From RGIG3528 sp045629005 (lineage in GTDB: Bacteria > Bacillota > Clostridia > Lachnospirales > Lachnospiraceae), in assembly GCA_045629005.1 (NCBI GenBank), contig JAZQQJ010000011.1, positions 1 to 62,698 on the forward strand: a stretch of DNA of 62,698 nt, written 5' to 3'. A program made the position numbers and the translations under genes. Every line of letters starts with the position of its first letter. Positions within the stretch are counted from its first letter, which is position 1. Of the stretch, positions 52,468-60,614 are shown piece by piece. The notes below the pieces were generated by a model. The model was not told where the DNA came from. It searched no databases and saw nothing but the letters and a program-made list of their open reading frames with translations.

Positions 52468-53508
52468 CCCGAAGGAAAAGAAGCGATATCTCATTTCTAC
52501 TGCTTCTTTGTACGCATCAAGTACATTATCCTTTCCGGCAAGTGCCGAAACAAGCATAATCAGCGTGCTTTCCGGCAGGTGGAAGTTTGTGATAAGGCAG
52601 TCAAGAGCCTTAAACTTATACCCGGGATATATGAAAATCTGCGTGTCGCCCGAGCCCGGATGAATGATGCCGTTCTCGTCCGCAACCGTTTCTATCGTAC
52701 GTGTGCTCGTTGTTCCGACACAAATCAGTCTGCCGCCTGCAGCTTTTGCATCGTTGATTTTCTTTGCCTCTTCCGGAAGCACCTGGTACGTTTCCGTGTG
52801 CATAAGATGATCGAGGACGTTTTCTTCCTTTACCGGACGGAATGTACCAAGTCCGACGTGAAGAGTAACCTTTGCGATGATAACTCCCTTATCTTCAAGT
52901 TTTTTCAGAAGCTCCGGCGTAAAATGCAGGCCTGCGGTAGGCGCTGCTGCCGAGCCTTCGTTCTTTGCATAAACAGTCTGATAGCGGTTTCTGTCTTTAA
53001 GTTCATGAGTGATGTAAGGAGGAAGGGGCATCTGTCCGAGTTTGTCAAGAATTTCCTCGAATATACCCTTGTATGTAAACTTTACAAGTCTGTTACCATC
53101 TTCCTTGCACTCGATGATTTCGCCCCGAAGAAGGCCGTCGCCAAAGCTTATAAGTGCACCTGTGCGTGCCTTTTTACCCGGCTTAACAATGGTTTCCCAG
53201 ACATCATTTTCCATGCGCTTAAGAAGAAGCACTTCAATCTGCGCACCAAACTGCCTTTCGGAATTGTCTACTTCACCGGTTTTTGTACCGATAAGTCTTG
53301 CCGGAATAACTTTTGTATCATTGATTACAAGGCAGTCTCCGGGATTGATCTTATCAAGTATGTCCGTGAAATGGCCGTGCTCACGTTCACCGGTGTTTTT
53401 ATCAAGGCAAAGGAGCCTTGATGATGACCTGTCCTCAAGAGGATCCTGTGCAATAAGTTCCTCAGGAAGATCGTAGTAAAAATCCTTTTTAAGTAATACT
53501 TCTGACAT
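52447..53508 (-). CDS. queA: S-adenosylmethionine:tRNA ribosyltransferase-isomerase
   Basis: QueA adds the epoxycyclopentane part of queuosine to tRNA position 34. From the ATG at 53508 it has 353 residues, starting MSEVLLKKDFYYDLPEELIA with YDLPEELIAQ typical of the family, DCLVINDTKVIPARL, PTAGLHFTPELL near residue 210 and VGTTSTRTIE. The frame extends 14 codons upstream but overlaps ilvB; the MSEVLL start matches homologues. Its 3' end is duplicated downstream. Confidence 0.95.
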   Translation of the reverse strand: MSEVLLKKDFYYDLPEELIAQDPLEDRSSSRLLCLDKNTGEREHGHFTDILDKINPGDCLVINDTKVIPARLIGTKTGEVDNSERQFGAQIEVLLLKRMENDVWETIVKPGKKARTGALISFGDGLLRGEIIECKEDGNRLVKFTYKGIFEEILDKLGQMPLPPYITHELKDRNRYQTVYAKNEGSAAAPTAGLHFTPELLKKLEDKGVIIAKVTLHVGLGTFRPVKEENVLDHLMHTETYQVLPEEAKKINDAKAAGGRLICVGTTSTRTIETVADENGIIHPGSGDTQIFIYPGYKFKALDCLITNFHLPESTLIMLVSALAGKDNVLDAYKEAVEMRYRFFSFGDAMFIH

Positions 53509-53531
53509 TTTGTTACTAACCCTTACTTTCT

Positions 53532-55130
53532 TTACATGCCTGTCAGGCATTCTATTACATACGGCTTTTTGCCGTCTTTTGTTGATTTAAGTGCTTTTTT
53601 CAAAGCCTTCTCAAAATCCTCGGCATTGTCAACACGAACAGCCTCTGCCCCGAGTCCCTCGGAAACCTTAACGAAGTCAACATTATCGATTATGTCAGTG
53701 CAATAATGACGTCCATCGCACTGCTCCGTCTGCATTTCCTTAACAAGTCCGAGTGCTTTATTGTTGAAAATGATTTCGATTACAGGTATCCCATATCTTG
53801 ATGCGGTTGCGAGTTCGGACATATTCATTCGGAAGCATCCGTCGCCTGCAAGATTGATAACCGTACTTTCGGGTTTTGCAAGCTTCGCACCGATTGCTGC
53901 ACCAAGGCCGAAGCCCATTGTGCCGAGTCCACCTGAAGTAAGCAGCGTACGAGGCTTTTTAAAGCAAAACTCATCCGCAGTAAGCATCTGGTGGCTTCCG
54001 ACTTCGGTAACAATTATTGCATCGCCCTTTGTAACCTTGTATACCTTACGTATAATCTGTCTGGCTGTATCATCCTTACCACTGTCTTTGCAGGATGAAA
54101 TGCAAAGCTTTTTAATGCGTTCAGCCCAGGCGGGATGATTTTTCTCTTTCACAAGCCTGTTCAACTCGCGAAGAATGTGTGATGCATCGCCTATAACAGA
54201 TTTCGTAACACAAACGTTCTTGTTGATTTCCGCGGGATCTATGTCTATGTGGACAATTTTACACTTTTCATCAGGAAGTCCATGTCCTCCCGAAGCTCTG
54301 TCTGAAAAGCGCACACCTATTGCCACAAGGCAGTCGCACTCGGAAACGGCAGCATTGGCTGCTTCTCTTCCATGAATGCCGGTCATGCCGAGATACTTAG
54401 GGGAATCGCCCGGGAAAACTCCCTTTCCCATAAGCGAGTCACATACGAATGCATCGCATTTCTGAGCAAGCTCGGCAATTTCCTTATCAGCTCCCGAAAT
54501 GACAGCTCCGCCGCCTACATAAATAAGCGGACGTTTTGCACTGTTTATAAGTTTGGCAGCCTGCTTGATGTCATCGTTCGTAAAACGATCGATTTCCCTG
54601 ACAAAAAAGCGGTCAACTTCATCGTCATTGCACTCTGCAGAAATAACATCGGTAGTAATATCAACGAGTACAGGGCCGGGACGTCCGTTTCTGGCGATTT
54701 CGAACGCTCTGTAAATTGTCTCCTTAAGCTTTCTGACATCCTTAACAATGAAGTTATGCTTTGTTACAGGCATTGTAATACCTGCTATATCAACCTCCTG
54801 GAAGGAATCCTTTCCAAGCTTACGTGTGGAAACGTTGCCCGTAATTGCAACCATCGGAACAGAATCCATATATGCCGTAGCTATACCGGTAACAAGATTC
54901 GTGGCTCCCGGGCCGCTTGTTGCCAGGCAGACACCTACCTGCCCTGTCGCACGTGCATAACCGTCTGCTTCATGGGCAGCCCCCTGCTCGTCGGAGCTTA
55001 ATATGTGTTTTATTGTGTTGTCGCGGTAGAGAGCATCATAAATATCGATTACGGCACCGCCGGGGTAACCGAAAATCGTATCACAGCCTTCTTCCTTTAA
55101 TGCTTTTATAAGTATATCTGCGCCCTTCAA
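53532..55130 (-). CDS. ilvB: Acetolactate synthase large subunit
   Basis: This TPP-dependent enzyme makes acetolactate or acetohydroxybutyrate for branched-chain amino acids. The 532 residues include the catalytic Glu in SDEQGAAHEADGYA, the FAD region, and the TPP motif GDGCFRMNMSELATA. It is somewhat shorter than the usual 550-600. The start is TTG, overlapping the birA stop as TTGA and preceded by GGGGAG. No small-subunit gene ilvN and no T-box are visible nearby. Confidence 0.93.
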   Translation of the reverse strand: MKGADILIKALKEEGCDTIFGYPGGAVIDIYDALYRDNTIKHILSSDEQGAAHEADGYARATGQVGVCLATSGPGATNLVTGIATAYMDSVPMVAITGNVSTRKLGKDSFQEVDIAGITMPVTKHNFIVKDVRKLKETIYRAFEIARNGRPGPVLVDITTDVISAECNDDEVDRFFVREIDRFTNDDIKQAAKLINSAKRPLIYVGGGAVISGADKEIAELAQKCDAFVCDSLMGKGVFPGDSPKYLGMTGIHGREAANAAVSECDCLVAIGVRFSDRASGGHGLPDEKCKIVHIDIDPAEINKNVCVTKSVIGDASHILRELNRLVKEKNHPAWAERIKKLCISSCKDSGKDDTARQIIRKVYKVTKGDAIIVTEVGSHQMLTADEFCFKKPRTLLTSGGLGTMGFGLGAAIGAKLAKPESTVINLAGDGCFRMNMSELATASRYGIPVIEIIFNNKALGLVKEMQTEQCDGRHYCTDIIDNVDFVKVSEGLGAEAVRVDNAEDFEKALKKALKSTKDGKKPYVIECLTGM

Positions 55131-55927
55131 GACTTACTCCCCTGCTTTATGCAGACTTCACCGGAATCAAGCACATGGCTTGTTCCTTCACTATCGGTAA
55201 CAATCAGCCTGAACTCCCTGTCAACGGATGTTGCTTTTGCGGTATACAAAGGCTTTTCACCGTCACGTTCGCAAATGTTATAAACATCAAGTTCTTTTCC
55301 GATTACACAGGACTTTCTAATGTATTCTTCAAGTATTTCGGAATCTTCACTATAATACATTGCACGAAGTTCAGTAACAACCTGATTTATAATTCTCTTC
55401 CTTATATTACGCAAATACAGGTTACGTACAACAAAAAATAAATTATCTACTCCCCTGCCTTCTTTGTCAAGTTCTATTGCAAGACTTGTAGCTTTATTTG
55501 ATATATCTTCCGGAAAATTTGTCACGGAAACGTTGACACCGATGCCGAGAACAATGTATTCGGGTGTTCCGTCAGCTGTGAACTCTCCTTCAGCAAGAAT
55601 ACCGGAAACCTTTCTGTTGCTGATGTAAACATCATTAACCCATTTAATGCCGGTATTAAGCCGTGTCACAGTCTCGATGGCACGGGAAACAGCAACGGCA
55701 GCCATTGCGGTAAGAACATTCACCGGGTCATTACGTTTCGGACGTAGTATTATGCTCATATATATTCCATATCGGTCAAAAGAAAAAAAAGAACGATCCA
55801 TACGGCCGCGTCCGTTAGTCTGTTTTCGTGCGGTAACGACGGTCCATTCGTCCGCTCCTGCCTTTGCCAGCTGCTTTGCAACCCGATTTGTCGAGTCAGT
55901 TTGCTTAAGATTTATATGTTTACTCAT
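55127..55927 (-). CDS. birA: Biotin-[acetyl-CoA-carboxylase] ligase, no HTH domain
   Basis: The enzyme attaches biotin to carboxylases. The 266-residue protein is the monofunctional group I form without the N-terminal DNA-binding domain. It has the biotinyl-AMP loop NGRGRMDRSFFS near residue 38, KWVNDVYISNRKVSGILAE with the catalytic Lys (read in part), and a C-terminal SH3-like domain. It overlaps ilvB by 4 bases. Confidence 0.94.
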   Translation of the reverse strand: MSKHINLKQTDSTNRVAKQLAKAGADEWTVVTARKQTNGRGRMDRSFFSFDRYGIYMSIILRPKRNDPVNVLTAMAAVAVSRAIETVTRLNTGIKWVNDVYISNRKVSGILAEGEFTADGTPEYIVLGIGVNVSVTNFPEDISNKATSLAIELDKEGRGVDNLFFVVRNLYLRNIRKRIINQVVTELRAMYYSEDSEILEEYIRKSCVIGKELDVYNICERDGEKPLYTAKATSVDREFRLIVTDSEGTSHVLDSGEVCIKQGSKS

Positions 55928-55987
55928 TATTCAGAATATTCTCCGATTTTCGTACAAATGTTCTTCAATAAAAATGCTAATTTAGCG

Positions 55988-56016
55988 TTGACTTTTGTGA
56001 ATCTCGGTGGTATTAT
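55988..56016 (+). promoter_or_regulatory. Promoter of tRNA-Gly
   Basis: TTGACT (55988-55993), 17 bases, TATTAT (56011-56016), about 30 bases before the mature tRNA. Confidence 0.75.
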
Positions 56017-56047
56017 AACACTCGTGTTCAGCAATGGCAAACACAAA

Positions 56048-56120
56048 TGCGCGAGTGGCTCAGTTGGTGGAGCGCGACCTTGCCAAGGTCGAGGCCGCGG
56101 GTTCGAGTCCCGTCTCGCGC
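56048..56120 (+). tRNA. tRNA-Gly (anticodon GCC)
   Basis: Acceptor GCGCGAG/CTCGCGC, D arm GGCTCAGTTGGTGGAGC, anticodon stem-loop CGACCTTGCCAAGGTCG (anticodon GCC) and T arm GCGGGTTCGAGTCCCGT. No CCA is encoded, so the RNase Z in this window would mature it. Confidence 0.96.
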
Positions 56121-56123
56121 TCT

Positions 56124-56166
56124 GAAAAAAGAAATAGGGCATCATAAAGATGCCCTATTTCTTTTT
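56124..56166 (+). terminator. Strong terminator of tRNA-Gly
   Basis: A 19-bp perfect stem (56124-56142 with 56148-56166), GGGCATC/GATGCCC at the top, AAAAAAG/CTTTTTT at the base, 5-base loop. It could also act on the other strand. Confidence 0.92.
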
Positions 56167-56168
56167 TC

Positions 56169-56265
56169 GAGGCACATCCGTGCCTCGAGGGTTCGAGGTC
56201 TCAGCCTCCTTACGGAGGCTTCGGTCGGTTCGGTGGGAAAAAGGTCCACCGGACCTTTTTCTTTT
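56169..56265 (+). other. Structured intergenic segment ending in a second terminator
   Basis: Three stem-loops follow each other: GAGGCAC/GTGCCTC (56169-56186), GCCTCC/GGAGGC (about 56205-56220) and AAAAAGGTCC/GGACCTTTTT (56238-56260), the last followed by CTTTTTC like an intrinsic terminator. Could be a read-through safeguard or a small RNA; no promoter of its own was found. Confidence 0.4.
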
Positions 56266-56306
56266 TCCACCTCACCGTCTCGCGCAACAAGCGAAAAAAA
56301 TAGCCA

Positions 56307-56425
56307 CTACGGAGAAAAGATTCCTTTACTTGCTTTTATCCGTAGCGCCGGATGCAACCCCTACGGATAAAAAGCTTGTCTGAGCTGCTTTATCCGTATA
56401 GTTCTGTAACACTGCTACGGAGAAA
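56307..56425. repeat. Palindromic repeats with CTACGGA arms
   Basis: Hairpin A (56307-56345) has arms CTACGGA/TCCGTAG. Hairpin B (56362-56398) has TACGGATAAA/TTTATCCGTA. A third copy (56415-56437) is an inverted near-copy of the right half of A (GGAxAAAxGCAAGTAAA) without a closing arm. With the neighbours above, 56121-56533 (over 400 bases) holds no gene. Confidence 0.65.
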
Positions 56426-56432
56426 GGCAAGT

Positions 56433-56474
56433 AAAAAGCGGTATCCAATACATTTTGTCATGTATGGATACCGC
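56433..56474 (-). terminator. Intrinsic terminator of the repetitive surface protein gene
   Basis: On the minus strand GCGGTATCC pairs with GGATACCGC around an inner ATACAT/ATGTAT stem, followed by TTTTTAC. It lies about 60 bases after the stop at 56534. Confidence 0.85.
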
Positions 56475-56533
56475 CGTCGTTCATAAGCACCGGAAAGAAC
56501 TATTGTTTATTTATCGGAACTTTTTAACTCCTA

Positions 56534-59155
56534 CTATACTACAGGAGCAGATTCGGGGTCCGAATAATCTGTATCCGGATCAAACTCTTCCGGCTGAGGC
56601 TCGGCTTCTTCCCACTTCTTTTGGTCGTCATAATATCCTTCTTCTTCAAGGATACCTTCGTAAGCGTCCTGACCAAAGTTATTTTCGCCTTCAGCTTCCC
56701 ATGCGGCTAAGTCTTCTTTGTACTTTTCTTCAGCTTCTTCTTCGGATGTGAGGCCATATCTGTTACTTGTGTACTCTTCACGGTCAGGAGCCATACCTTC
56801 CCATTCAGCTACAGCACGGTTATATTCGTTAACGTCCGCATATTTGAGCGGATCGGGAGCGGATGCTTCCCACTTGTCATGAGCAACCATAAATGCATAT
56901 TCTGCTTCGTCGTATGTCGGATAGTAAAGAGCAACTGCTTCAAGGGCGTCTTTTGCTGTATCTGCGCAATTCTTAAGTACACCTGTACACCCTTCTTCCG
57001 ACATAACATCATTTACTAAGCATCTGTTAGCATCTCTCAGCCATGAATAATATTCTTCCGCAGAGTCTTTTACTGCAGCATTTACCTCTTCCTCTGTTTT
57101 GTACCTATAATTTTCGGGATTAGGTAAACCCTTACTAAAATACTTTTCATCCAAAGCGTTTCTGCAAGCTTCTTGCGACTCAAGAAAAGCCTGTCTTGCT
57201 TCTTCTTCATCATCAATGAATCCGCCATCGATAAAATAACCCCAATCCGTATACCAATCTTCAAGACTTGAATTTAAATAGGATATGTCATTTAAATAAT
57301 GATCTTTCAAATTTTTGCGTTCAAGATCGATGTTTTTCCCACCATTTAGCACCCATTGATTTAATGCATTGGGATAAGCTTCATCATCATATTCAGTGAA
57401 GATATCAGGGCATTCGTGCGTTGCATAGTATTTGCGGTAAATCTCATCATTGCTATTTGACGAATACTCCGCAACAAGATACTTCGTCGCAAACGAAGCT
57501 TTTTGCATCATTTGCTTCTGACATTTATCTTCATATTCAGCCTGGGACTCACATTCGAATGGGTCAGGTTCGGGATATAATGCAAAGAAAGCTGCAAGAA
57601 CATCATCAGGAGCTTTTGTTGCTCTTTTGTTGAAGACGTCGTCAACAATTGACTTCATCATCTCAAGTGTCTGCATTTCAAGGACAACAATGCCTTTTTC
57701 TCTTTCAAATGTCAAATAACTCGGCATAGCAGTGGAATATTCATTCCAGTCCTCATACGCATTCCAGAACTTTTCATTTGCTTCTTCTTCGCTTGCAAAT
57801 GTATATGTTTTTCCATGAAATTCAACCGAATTATCATAGTATACATAATCACTGCTCTGAGGTTCGGGATGTTCATTTATATACTCTGTGAGAGCATTTG
57901 CGTCGCCTGCGTCAGGTTTACCTGCTTCCCATGTTGCATGTGCATCCAGATATGCTGCGTTCGCTGCCTCAGCAGATACATACGTGTTTGCATGATAAAC
58001 GAAGTCGTCCGGATTCGGACGTTCTTCCTTCCATGCTTTAACATCGTTGTCATAAGCCTTCGCTGCTTCTTTGGCGTTACTGAACCTTCCACCGGCGACG
58101 TATTCGGACGCCTGAGGTTCCAGCGTTTTCCAGATTCGTAAAGCCGTCTCATAGTTTTTTTCATCGTCTTTAGTCATGCTGTCGGTAATATCCGGCTCAG
58201 AGCTTAACCATCCTTCATAGGCTTCATTATAAGCCGTTTCAGCTTCATCATACGTAGCATAAGCAGCGTCATTTGCAGTATAGTCGGCGCGGACCGGCTT
58301 GCGGCTTTCCCAGTCTGCTTTTGCACTAAGCCATTCTGAAGCGTAGTCTTCGGGCTGAGGTTCGGCTTCTTCCCATCTTCTGTGAGCAACTTCATAAGCT
58401 TCGACGTTATAAACAATTACAGGTTCTTCTTCCATAACGATTTCGTTTATAACTTCTCCGACTGATTCAGTTCCGTCTGCATTGAGAAATTTTTCACCTT
58501 CACGGGGATTAACAATGATTCCGAGCGCGGTAGCCTTATCAACCTTTTTGATTCCAAGATAGCCTGCTGTTGTCGGAGCAACAACGACGCCTGTCGTGGT
58601 GGTAAGTCCCGTAGCCTTTTCAAACTTCTCAAGAAGTTCGTATATGTCTGCTATCTGTCCATTGCTCATTACACAATCCGGAAGGATGGTAACAGCAACC
58701 GCAAGGTCGAATGAGGTACACGACTTGTCACCCATATAAATTCCTGTGGTGAGATAATACTCCAGAACCTTCATTCTGTCCCAATTGAACTTCTTTGCTA
58801 TTTCCGGATACTCGTTCATATAAAGTGTAACATTAAAGAACTTGCAATTTCCGGTAAGGGCAAGGTTGAAACAGCTTTTGTTTGCCTTAATAAACTCGGC
58901 AATAAATGCATTTGTGCCAAGTTCGGACAACGGCACAAGATACGATACCCCATTTTCGTCAAATGCCTCAATCCTACCATCCACGATATTACCGTACTTT
59001 ACCGGAGTAAAATTTTTCCCTTCGGCAACAGTTACAGCCGTTTCTGCGGCGTACACTTTTGTCAAGGCTGCACCTGTAACGCCTGACAACGATATAACCG
59101 CTGCAAGAGCGACAGCTGCTGCTGCACGTACTACTTTGAACATTTTGTTTCGCAT
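56534..59155 (-). CDS. Large secreted repetitive protein with W-P-Y repeats
   Basis: From the ATG at 59155, after AAAGGGG, the protein has 873 residues. A signal peptide ends near KVYAAET (about residue 37). Residues 85-160 include YPEIAKKFNWDRMKVLEYYL and TTGIYMGDKSC, a segment type seen in clostridial surface proteins. From about 255 to the end run degenerate repeats of 30-40 residues built on W-x4-P-x(3-4)-[YF], e.g. RRWEEAEPQPEDY, KAWKEERPNPDDF, DKWEASAPDPLKY and KKWEEAEPQPEEF, separated by acidic helical stretches. The protein is very acidic. No LPXTG or membrane anchor is present at the C-terminus. Function unknown; a wall- or matrix-associated role is inference. Confidence 0.85.
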   Translation of the reverse strand: MRNKMFKVVRAAAAVALAAVISLSGVTGAALTKVYAAETAVTVAEGKNFTPVKYGNIVDGRIEAFDENGVSYLVPLSELGTNAFIAEFIKANKSCFNLALTGNCKFFNVTLYMNEYPEIAKKFNWDRMKVLEYYLTTGIYMGDKSCTSFDLAVAVTILPDCVMSNGQIADIYELLEKFEKATGLTTTTGVVVAPTTAGYLGIKKVDKATALGIIVNPREGEKFLNADGTESVGEVINEIVMEEEPVIVYNVEAYEVAHRRWEEAEPQPEDYASEWLSAKADWESRKPVRADYTANDAAYATYDEAETAYNEAYEGWLSSEPDITDSMTKDDEKNYETALRIWKTLEPQASEYVAGGRFSNAKEAAKAYDNDVKAWKEERPNPDDFVYHANTYVSAEAANAAYLDAHATWEAGKPDAGDANALTEYINEHPEPQSSDYVYYDNSVEFHGKTYTFASEEEANEKFWNAYEDWNEYSTAMPSYLTFEREKGIVVLEMQTLEMMKSIVDDVFNKRATKAPDDVLAAFFALYPEPDPFECESQAEYEDKCQKQMMQKASFATKYLVAEYSSNSNDEIYRKYYATHECPDIFTEYDDEAYPNALNQWVLNGGKNIDLERKNLKDHYLNDISYLNSSLEDWYTDWGYFIDGGFIDDEEEARQAFLESQEACRNALDEKYFSKGLPNPENYRYKTEEEVNAAVKDSAEEYYSWLRDANRCLVNDVMSEEGCTGVLKNCADTAKDALEAVALYYPTYDEAEYAFMVAHDKWEASAPDPLKYADVNEYNRAVAEWEGMAPDREEYTSNRYGLTSEEEAEEKYKEDLAAWEAEGENNFGQDAYEGILEEEGYYDDQKKWEEAEPQPEEFDPDTDYSDPESAPVV

Positions 59156-59174
59156 AAAAATTCCCCTTTCACAA

Positions 59175-59204
59175 ACTAATAGTCTGCTGTGCCTGCCTAT
59201 TAGT
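59175..59204 (-). promoter_or_regulatory. Inverted repeat in the leader of the repetitive protein gene
   Basis: ACTAATAG and CTATTAGT form 8-bp arms 14 bases apart, directly before the ribosome binding site. It could be an operator or a leader hairpin. Confidence 0.4.
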
Positions 59205-59233
59205 GACACGCTTTTACAATATATACCCTTCAA

Positions 59234-59261
59234 CAAAAAAGCACCACCTTATACGGTGATG
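59234..59261 (-). terminator. Intrinsic terminator after the 63-codon ORF
   Basis: On the minus strand CATCACC pairs with GGTGGTG across a 6-base loop, followed by CTTTTTT. It begins just after the stop at 59263. Confidence 0.75.
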
Positions 59262-59262
59262 T

Positions 59263-59454
59263 TTAATAATGATTTAAGGCATTCTTCATAAAATAGTCAT
59301 CATCTGCAAATGTCTTCGCCAATGAACTTTTTGGCATTGCCCTTTCGGAGGAAAAAGTTAATCCCGAATATGCTTTGTTACCCGTAAACCTGCTCCAGAA
59401 GATGCGCCTTTTCTCAGAAATATCGTCACTGATATTCTTTCCAAGGAAGGTCAT
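59263..59454 (-). CDS. Small hypothetical protein or gene remnant
   Basis: A 63-codon frame starts with ATG 10 bases after GAGGG, which lies in the 3' arm of a long hairpin, and stops right at a good terminator. The product is basic with no membrane segment or motif I recognise. The signals around it speak for expression; the missing similarity and position beside repeat structures speak for a remnant of a longer gene. Confidence 0.35.
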   Translation of the reverse strand: MTFLGKNISDDISEKRRIFWSRFTGNKAYSGLTFSSERAMPKSSLAKTFADDDYFMKNALNHY

Positions 59455-59456
59455 AT

Positions 59457-59504
59457 GATATGTACCCTCTTTACTGGACGAAACCAGTAAGGAGGGTACA
59501 TATC
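59457..59504. repeat. 21-bp near-perfect palindrome
   Basis: GATATGTACCCTC pairs with GAGGGTACATATC (13 perfect pairs), continuing inward with a wobble and TTACTGG/CCAGTAA around the loop ACGAAA. Neither strand has a U-tract, so it is not a normal terminator. It may be a small mobile palindrome or a protein-binding cruciform. Confidence 0.75.
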
Positions 59505-59531
59505 AATGCCTACAGTTTACTTTTATATCTA

Positions 59532-60395
59532 TCATTTTTCAAACATATTTCTTTCGGCACTTTCGTAGAGTGCATCCGTGCCTTCTTCCAGGTGAGCCAT
59601 GAAACTCACAATAAGACCGCGGTCGGGGAGGCAGTAGCATTTTTGTCCCCATTTGCCGTTTATGCTGAAGCCTTCGTGGAACTTCCAGAAGAAGAAACCG
59701 TAGCCGCCTTCTCTGTTCATCTGTTGAACGGATGTGGCGAGGTTAATGTATTCCTCGGAAATGATTCTCTTTCCGTTGTATATTCCTTTGTTGCTCATCA
59801 GTATTCCGAACTTACTCAGATCATGAACACTGATTTCTGTGTTTGTTGCGCCGTAGTAATAGCCTTCGGGGCTGTATCCGAGTTTGTAATCTGTTATGTC
59901 GAGTGGCTCGAAAATCTCTTTTTCAATGAATTTACCGAGGTCGCAGCCAAGTGCCTTGGTTAAGGCCACAGACACAAGAAATGTATTAATATTGCTGTAG
60001 TTGAACACTTTTTCATCAGGATTCTTAATTTCACATTTGAAGCTATAGTCAAGGAAGTTGTCGCCTTCGGGTCTGAAAGGAAGGTCGCCAACCGACATTG
60101 TCAAATGCCTTGACATAGTAATTTTTGAAAAAGTGTCTTTCTGTTTTTGAGTAAGCTTTGCAAGCTTGTCTTCGGGTAGGTAGTCCAAAACAGATTTGTT
60201 AAGGCATATAAGCCCTCTGTCGTACGCAATGCCGAAAGCAATTGAAACAATCGACTTTGTTGCAGAATATGCATTTTGTATAGAATTTTCGGTGTCACCG
60301 TAAGAATGTGTCAGCGCACCGTTTTCATACACTTCCACACCGAAAACGGGCCATTTGTTTTCTTCTATTTCCTTGACGAACCCATCAAAATTCAT
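59532..60395 (-). CDS. Serine hydrolase of the beta-lactamase class C family
   Basis: The 287-residue protein has the penicillin-binding/beta-lactamase fold: nucleophile motif SATK (SxxK) near residue 45 and YSN near 133, with a GKWGQK segment in place of the third motif. No signal peptide is seen, so it is more likely a cytosolic esterase or peptidase than a resistance enzyme. Palindromic and tandem repeats flank it on both sides. Confidence 0.88.
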   Translation of the reverse strand: MNFDGFVKEIEENKWPVFGVEVYENGALTHSYGDTENSIQNAYSATKSIVSIAFGIAYDRGLICLNKSVLDYLPEDKLAKLTQKQKDTFSKITMSRHLTMSVGDLPFRPEGDNFLDYSFKCEIKNPDEKVFNYSNINTFLVSVALTKALGCDLGKFIEKEIFEPLDITDYKLGYSPEGYYYGATNTEISVHDLSKFGILMSNKGIYNGKRIISEEYINLATSVQQMNREGGYGFFFWKFHEGFSINGKWGQKCYCLPDRGLIVSFMAHLEEGTDALYESAERNMFEK

Positions 60396-60433
60396 TTTTC
60401 TCTACCCATCAGATATATTTTATTTACTTAAAT

Positions 60434-60525
60434 CGGCCACCTGACTATAACAGCACATTTTCTCAATCGGCCACCTGACTATAACAGCACCATTTCTTAA
60501 AACGACCACCTGACTATAACAGCAC
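60434..60525. repeat. Three tandem 20-23 bp direct repeats, possible transposon end
   Basis: CCACCTGACTATAACAGCAC is repeated exactly three times (in units 60434-60456, 60468-60490 and 60503-60525) with 11-12-base different spacers; the preceding CGG is CGA in the third copy. Several repeats at an element end are typical of IS21-family insertion sequences, but no istA/istB is present, so this may be a solitary end. The 219 bases from 60396 to 60614 contain no gene. Confidence 0.85.
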
Positions 60526-60614
60526 TGTTTCTTAAAGTCAACATCCTGCACAGCTTTTTAATTTACCTGAATTTTTTACTTGAATATTTCTGTGATGCCT
60601 TCCTTCCAAAAACC

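Noticed and set aside
55928..55990. T-box or attenuator for the birA-ilvB pair
   Set aside because: Only about 60 bases separate birA from the tRNA-Gly promoter; no T-box sequence or anti-terminator is visible, and ilvB starts inside birA.
60434..60525. Short regularly spaced repeats considered as a CRISPR array
   Set aside because: Spacers are only 11-12 bases, there are three repeats of 20-23 bases, and no cas gene is present.
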